A DNA stretch of 9,591 bases, taken from NCBI GenBank assembly GCA_027490555.1, contig JAIXXW010000389.1, forward strand, positions 1 through 9,591, written 5' to 3'. The notes under the pieces were generated by a model. That model ran no database searches and had not been told where the DNA came from. It saw nothing but the letters and a program-made list of their open reading frames with translations. The translations under genes and the position numbers were made by a program. This document shows, piece by piece, positions 6,539-9,591 of this stretch; positions within the stretch are counted from its first letter, which is position 1, and each line of letters starts with the position of its first letter. This DNA comes from Comamonadaceae bacterium. Its GTDB lineage: Bacteria; Pseudomonadota; Gammaproteobacteria; Burkholderiales; Burkholderiaceae_C.

Positions 6539-6604
6539 GCAAACTTTTTCAAAAAAGAACTACTTTACGGTCTGCTGGCTCTGAGTGACGAAGCTGTGAT
6601 AATT
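6539..6604. promoter_or_regulatory. Divergent control region between the rfaH-like gene and wzi
   Basis: This 66-base gap must hold the starts of two opposed transcription units, unless their promoters lie inside the neighbouring coding ends. On the plus strand CTGGCT (6575-6580), a 17-base spacer and GATAAT (6598-6603) with a TG extension at 6595-6596 make a plausible promoter. Its start point, near 6610, would fall after the ATG at 6605 and favour the wzi start at 6629. CTTTTT/AAAAAG arms (6544-6549, 6552-6557) form an inverted repeat next to the rfaH-like start. No single convincing minus-strand promoter was picked out from the many AT-rich hexamers. Confidence 0.4.
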
Positions 6605-6660
6605 ATGAGTCCAATAATTTTATTATTTATGAATAATTTATATTTTTTATTATGTTTTTT
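6599..6660. other. Extreme AT-rich tract over the wzi start and signal-peptide codons
   Basis: Of the 60 bases 6601-6660, only six are G or C, in a window that is otherwise clearly GC-rich. The tract contains the palindrome ATAATTAT (6599-6606), the inverted repeat AATAAT/ATTATT (6613-6618, 6622-6627), and AATAATTT repeated 19 bases apart (6613, 6632). It encodes the wzi signal peptide with TTA and ATA codons that are rare elsewhere here. Such tracts are typical targets of xenogeneic silencers such as H-NS or MvaT; that function is inferred. Confidence 0.5.
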
Positions 6661-8197
6661 GGCTTTGTCTTGGATTCCCAGGGGTGTGCAAGCCCAGTCA
6701 CCCGTTCAGACCAACGTAACAACAGGGGCCAGCGTGCCTTACACCCCAAGCTGGACTGCTCGGCATTATTTGCAGTGGCTGGGCGATCATGCGGCCTTGC
6801 CCTTGACGGGCAGCCATTGGCCCTTACCCGCTGCAGCGGTCAGGCAGGCACTGGACCAGATGGCCCCCACAGCAGCCGATGCGCAGGTGCAGGCCGCCCG
6901 CGACCATGTGCTCCAAGAGCTGGACATGGCGCAGAACCACGCGCGTGGGCAGCTGCATTTGCGCTCGGCGTCTGAAGGGCTCCATGGTTATGGCGAAAAC
7001 TACACGCCAGGCAGCAGTGCGCAGCTGAGCTCGGCCGAGTTGCGCCACTCTGGGGGTGCAGTGTCGATGGCAGGTCGCTTGGGGGTGAGGGTGGAAGCCA
7101 GCCCTAATTCGCTGCAGTCACAGTTCAGTGGCGCAGGTAAAGAGGGCGAGTTTCAGGCGCGGCCCGATGGCAGCGCGGCGGTGTTGGGCTTTGGCGGCTG
7201 GAACGTGCAGGCGTTTTCGCACCGCCAGTGGTGGGGCCCGGGCTGGCAGAGCAGTTTGGTGAGTGGGCACAACAACCCGTCCTGGACGGGTGCGGGCATA
7301 CAGCGGGCCAGTGTGGCCCCTTCGGTCAGCGCATGGTTGCGCTGGATGGGGCCCTGGAACCTCGATATCTTTGTGGCCAAGGCCCAAGACCCCCGCGTGG
7401 TGGAGCAGCAGCCTCAGGGATTTTGGTTTTCGGGCATGCGCTTGACCCTGAAACCCCAGTCTTGGCTGGAGGTGGGTCTGAGCCGTGGGCTGCAGACGGG
7501 CGGCGCCGGGCGGCCCAGCGGCGTGAAGAACTTTGCCAAGTCATTCTTTGGGCAAGAACTCAACAAAAATCCGGAGGACACGTTCACCGACAGCAGCGGA
7601 CAAATAGCAGGTTATGACGTGCGGGCGCGTTGCCCCAGATCTTGGACTGGCCTGCTCGGGTCGTGCGCCGCTTACACCCAGTGGATGGGCGAGGATGCGG
7701 CGGGCAAAGGGATACCTCTGCCGTTCAAGTTCATGAGCCTGTGGGGCGTGGAGACCACGTATGGCCAGGGCCAGTACCGCGTGTTTGCGGAATGGGCCAA
7801 CACCAACGCTTACAGCTTGCCGTGGGACACCAAAGATCAATTTCCCGGTTATGTGAATGGCGTGTACCGCCAGGGCTACACACAAGGCAGCCGCTGGGCC
7901 GGATCGGCGCAAGGCTCGGGCTCAGAGGTGTTGACTGTGGGCTGGATGGATGCGGCGCGTCAGCGCATGGTGAAGCTGCATGCGGGCAAGGTACACACCA
8001 GTCTGGGCGCCTATGACCCGCGCGTGAGTGCGCCACGCGGGGATCTGTGGGGCTTGAGCGCCAGCCAGGTGTTGTCGTGGAAGGGCATGCGCCTGACCCC
8101 GGAATTGGCCTACACCGAGTTGTCAGAGGGTCAGGACCAACGGGCCAACCAACGCAAAAGCCTGCGAGTCGGAATGGTGGTGGCTGCAACGCTTTGA
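6605..8197 (+). CDS. wzi: Wzi-family capsule assembly outer-membrane protein
   Basis: Wzi is an outer-membrane beta-barrel lectin that retains exported capsule at the cell surface. The product is 530 residues from ATG 6605, or 522 from ATG 6629; E. coli Wzi is about 480. It has a hydrophobic signal peptide ending GVQAQ (about 28-31); a helical segment about 73-112; then beta-rich sequence with the family's conserved blocks: HRQWWGPGWQSSLV (206-219) followed by HNNP (222-225); GFWFSGMRLTLKPQSWLEVGL (part of 272-292); GGAGRPSG (299-306); and IAGYDVR (334-340). The C-terminus ends in alternating strands as expected for a barrel. Two Cys (343, 354) flank a loop and could pair. Neither start has a Shine-Dalgarno sequence. 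The frame is open far upstream to 5813, but that part is antisense to rfaH and uppS and is not taken as coding. It diverges from the polysaccharide operon. Confidence 0.87.
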   Translation: MSPIILLFMNNLYFLLCFLALSWIPRGVQAQSPVQTNVTTGASVPYTPSWTARHYLQWLGDHAALPLTGSHWPLPAAAVRQALDQMAPTAADAQVQAARDHVLQELDMAQNHARGQLHLRSASEGLHGYGENYTPGSSAQLSSAELRHSGGAVSMAGRLGVRVEASPNSLQSQFSGAGKEGEFQARPDGSAAVLGFGGWNVQAFSHRQWWGPGWQSSLVSGHNNPSWTGAGIQRASVAPSVSAWLRWMGPWNLDIFVAKAQDPRVVEQQPQGFWFSGMRLTLKPQSWLEVGLSRGLQTGGAGRPSGVKNFAKSFFGQELNKNPEDTFTDSSGQIAGYDVRARCPRSWTGLLGSCAAYTQWMGEDAAGKGIPLPFKFMSLWGVETTYGQGQYRVFAEWANTNAYSLPWDTKDQFPGYVNGVYRQGYTQGSRWAGSAQGSGSEVLTVGWMDAARQRMVKLHAGKVHTSLGAYDPRVSAPRGDLWGLSASQVLSWKGMRLTPELAYTELSEGQDQRANQRKSLRVGMVVAATL

Positions 8198-8229
8198 CGA
8201 ACCCGTTCTGCTGAGACAATGGACTCTTC

Positions 8230-8244
8230 CGGGCCACAGGCCCG
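8230..8244 (+). terminator. GC hairpin after wzi, weak candidate terminator
   Basis: CGGGCC (8230-8235) and GGCCCG (8239-8244) form a perfect six-base stem with a three-base ACA loop, 33 bases after the wzi stop. The stem is followed by ATTCATT rather than a run of T, so it is not a classical intrinsic terminator; it may stabilise the wzi transcript end. A 10-base palindrome CAGGCGCCTG (8257-8266) follows closely. Confidence 0.4.
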
Positions 8245-8279
8245 ATTCATTGGACACAGGCGCCTGCGGGCGGTAGGGC

Positions 8280-9455
8280 ATGACTGGGCACAGCGAGTTG
8301 CATTGGAGCGAAAACGGCGAGGCCCGATCGGCTGTGTGGCGCATGGATGCGGGTGCGGTGATGCCGAAAAAGGTGGTCGTGGCCGATGACACGCTGACGG
8401 CCGATGCGGCGCACCGGCTGGCGTGCGCGGGCACCGGCCTGCTGTGGCGCGGCGACTTCCACAATGCACGGCAGCTGTTGCAGGCCATGGCGCGGCGCAC
8501 CGACAAGCCCCCCAAGAACCGGGGCGGCCAAGCCTCTGCCCCTGCGGGCGTGGCCCCTGTGCCCGGGGCGGCCTTCCATGCCCACCGCCAGGCCCAGTCG
8601 CAGCGCAACCGGGTGTTGAACGCGCTCTTGGTCGAACTCGATGGCGGCTATGGGATGGCCTTGCGCCGTGCGCCCGATGTGCGCCAGGCCTGTGCGCAGG
8701 CCTTTGGCCCGGCCGATGGACACGCCTCGGTGATGTCGCTGCGCAGCCTGCAAGGCGCGGTGGGCGCTTTCGAGTGGCGCAAACATGGCGTGGAGGTGCC
8801 CGCTTTGGGTGAAGGCCTGCGGATACACCCGCACTACGGGGTGTTTTCGCCGGTGCGGGGCGAGTATGTGGCCTTGGTGGCCCAAGCCCCGCTGCCAGCG
8901 GCGCTGAAGGCGCAGCCGCTGGCCTTTGATGTGGGGGTGGGCACCGGCGTTTTGTCGGCGGTGCTGGCCCGCCGGGGCGTGGCCCAGGTGGTGGGCAGCG
9001 ACCTGTCCGAGCGGGCCCTGGCCTGTGCGCGCGACAACCTGCAGCGCCTGGGCCTGCACCACCAGGTGCAGCTGGTGCAGGCCGATTTGTTCCCACCGGG
9101 CCGGGCGGCTTTGGTGGTGTGCAACCCGCCCTGGTTGCCGGCACGCCCGCTGGGTGTGCTGGACCAGGCCGTGTACGACGAAGGCAGCCAGATGTTGAAA
9201 GGCTTTTTGGCGGGCCTGCGCGAACACCTGTGCGAAGGCGGCGAGGGCTGGCTGATTTTGTCGGACCTGGCCGAGCACCTGGGGCTGCGCAGCCGCGCGG
9301 CGCTGCTGGGCTGGGTGGCCGATGCGGGGCTGGTGGTGCTGGGGCGGCTGGACACCCGGCCGGTGCATGCCAGGGCGCAAGACCGCACCGACGTGCTGCA
9401 CACCGCCCGCGCGGCCGAAGTCACCTCGCTGTGGCGGCTGGGCGCTGCGGGCTGA
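8280..9455 (+). CDS. Class I SAM-dependent methyltransferase (NPPW type)
   Basis: A methyltransferase of unknown substrate. The 391 residues divide into an N-terminal region with LLWRGDFHNARQLLQAMARR (54-73), and a Rossmann domain from about 180 with RIHPHYGVFSP (181-191), the SAM-binding motif I FDVGVGTGVLSA (216-227), acidic SDLSERAL (240-247), and the catalytic-site motif NPPW (282-285). NPPY/W is shared by enzymes that methylate amide or exocyclic nitrogens, such as PrmC/PrmB release-factor and ribosomal-protein methylases, RsmC-like rRNA methylases and TrmN6, so an RNA or protein target is most likely; the sequence does not settle which. ATG 8280 is the first possible start, because an in-frame TAG sits at 8274-8276; GGTAGGG just upstream is a weak ribosome-binding site. 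The gene is markedly more GC-rich than the polysaccharide genes and looks chromosomal. It is 82 bases downstream of wzi and converges on the next gene. Confidence 0.85.
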   Translation: MTGHSELHWSENGEARSAVWRMDAGAVMPKKVVVADDTLTADAAHRLACAGTGLLWRGDFHNARQLLQAMARRTDKPPKNRGGQASAPAGVAPVPGAAFHAHRQAQSQRNRVLNALLVELDGGYGMALRRAPDVRQACAQAFGPADGHASVMSLRSLQGAVGAFEWRKHGVEVPALGEGLRIHPHYGVFSPVRGEYVALVAQAPLPAALKAQPLAFDVGVGTGVLSAVLARRGVAQVVGSDLSERALACARDNLQRLGLHHQVQLVQADLFPPGRAALVVCNPPWLPARPLGVLDQAVYDEGSQMLKGFLAGLREHLCEGGEGWLILSDLAEHLGLRSRAALLGWVADAGLVVLGRLDTRPVHARAQDRTDVLHTARAAEVTSLWRLGAAG

Positions 9456-9476
9456 TGGCGCCGCTGGGCCTGGGCT

Positions 9477-9591
9477 TCAGACCTTGCTGAAGTCGGGTTT
9501 GCGTTTGGCCATGAAGGCGCCGAAGGCTTCTTTGGCGGCGGGCTCGCGCAGCATGCGGCCAAAGCTTTGGCCTTCTTCGTCCATCCTCTGC
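9477..9591 (-). CDS. C-terminal end of probable enoyl-CoA hydratase (5' end outside window)
   Basis: The minus strand is open from the right edge to TGA 9479-9477 and gives 37 residues, including DEEGQSFGRMLREPAAKEAF and ending KRKPDFSKV. This matches the usual end of crotonase-family enoyl-CoA hydratases (EGxxFxxxLxxPxAKEAFxAFxxKRxPDF), which hydrate trans-2-enoyl-CoA in fatty-acid or aromatic-acid degradation. The active-site region is outside the window, so other crotonase-fold enzymes remain possible. It converges with the methyltransferase, leaving only 21 bases between their stops and no recognisable terminator hairpin. Confidence 0.72.
   Translation of the reverse strand, partial: QRMDEEGQSFGRMLREPAAKEAFGAFMAKRKPDFSKV

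Noticed and set aside
5813..6604. Plus-strand open frame running continuously into wzi, which would give wzi a 264-residue N-terminal extension
   Set aside because: It is antisense to the well-supported uppS and rfaH-like genes, and a clear signal peptide begins only at 6605 or 6629.
8269..8276. Exact GGCGGTAG, the core of the E. coli ops element for RfaH
   Set aside because: It lies on the plus strand directly in front of the methyltransferase start, the downstream T of ops is absent, and an eight-base match in a window this size is not surprising.
8280..9455. DNA methyltransferase of a restriction or defence system, suggested by NPPW
   Set aside because: No target-recognition domain, no nuclease partner, and the N-terminal half and neighbours fit a housekeeping RNA or protein methylase better.
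8131..9562. Minus-strand open frames opposite the methyltransferase
   Set aside because: Pro/Arg/Ala-rich shadows expected in very GC-rich coding sequence; the plus strand has SAM-binding and NPPW motifs.
1..9591. Mobile elements, CRISPR repeats, tRNA or rRNA genes
   Set aside because: No transposase or integrase motifs, no regularly spaced repeats and no cloverleaf or rRNA sequence were recognised on either strand.

Overview
The window looks like a chromosomal segment of a betaproteobacterium, most likely Burkholderiales and plausibly Comamonadaceae. That assignment is inferred from the moderately high GC, the style of the housekeeping genes at the right edge and the flavour of the polysaccharide genes; it cannot be proved from this sequence alone. 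The window is dominated by a compact surface-polysaccharide (capsule/exopolysaccharide) export and priming locus, flanked by unrelated genes.

Layout. Positions 1-113 (+) hold the end of an unidentified gene, which converges on the locus; a GC-rich hairpin sits between them. On the minus strand, read right to left, the locus runs: an RfaH-type specialised NusG paralogue (6538-5987); an undecaprenyl diphosphate synthase, UppS (5971-5234), only 15 nt downstream and with only TTG starts available; an AT-rich control region of 255 bp with a TATAAT box, palindromes and a possible 19-codon leader ORF; a very long Wza-type outer-membrane export protein with several SLBB domains (4978-2564); a Wzz-type chain-length protein without a kinase domain (2562-1393), coupled to it by a TGA-c-ATG junction; and an MraY/WecA-type polyprenyl-phosphate sugar-1-phosphate transferase (1343-201). 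Diverging from the RfaH-like gene on the plus strand is a Wzi-family outer-membrane barrel protein (6605-8197), whose signal-peptide region lies in an extreme AT-rich tract. To the right are a GC-rich class I SAM-dependent methyltransferase (8280-9455, +) and the C-terminal end of a probable enoyl-CoA hydratase (9477-9591, -). These two look like ordinary chromosomal genes.

How the genes fit together. UppS makes the C55 lipid carrier. The WecA-like enzyme loads the first sugar phosphate onto it. The Wzz-type protein spans the inner membrane and periplasm and should set chain length and engage the Wza-type channel. Wzi is known to help retain capsule at the surface. The RfaH-like factor would allow RNA polymerase to transcribe long polysaccharide operons. 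No glycosyltransferase chain, Wzx flippase, Wzy polymerase, tyrosine kinase or phosphatase is visible, so the repeat-unit genes must lie elsewhere or the system must borrow them. No tRNA, rRNA, CRISPR array, insertion sequence or phage gene was recognised. All gene families here are known; the most unusual points are the combination, the dedicated UppS, and the two AT-rich control regions.
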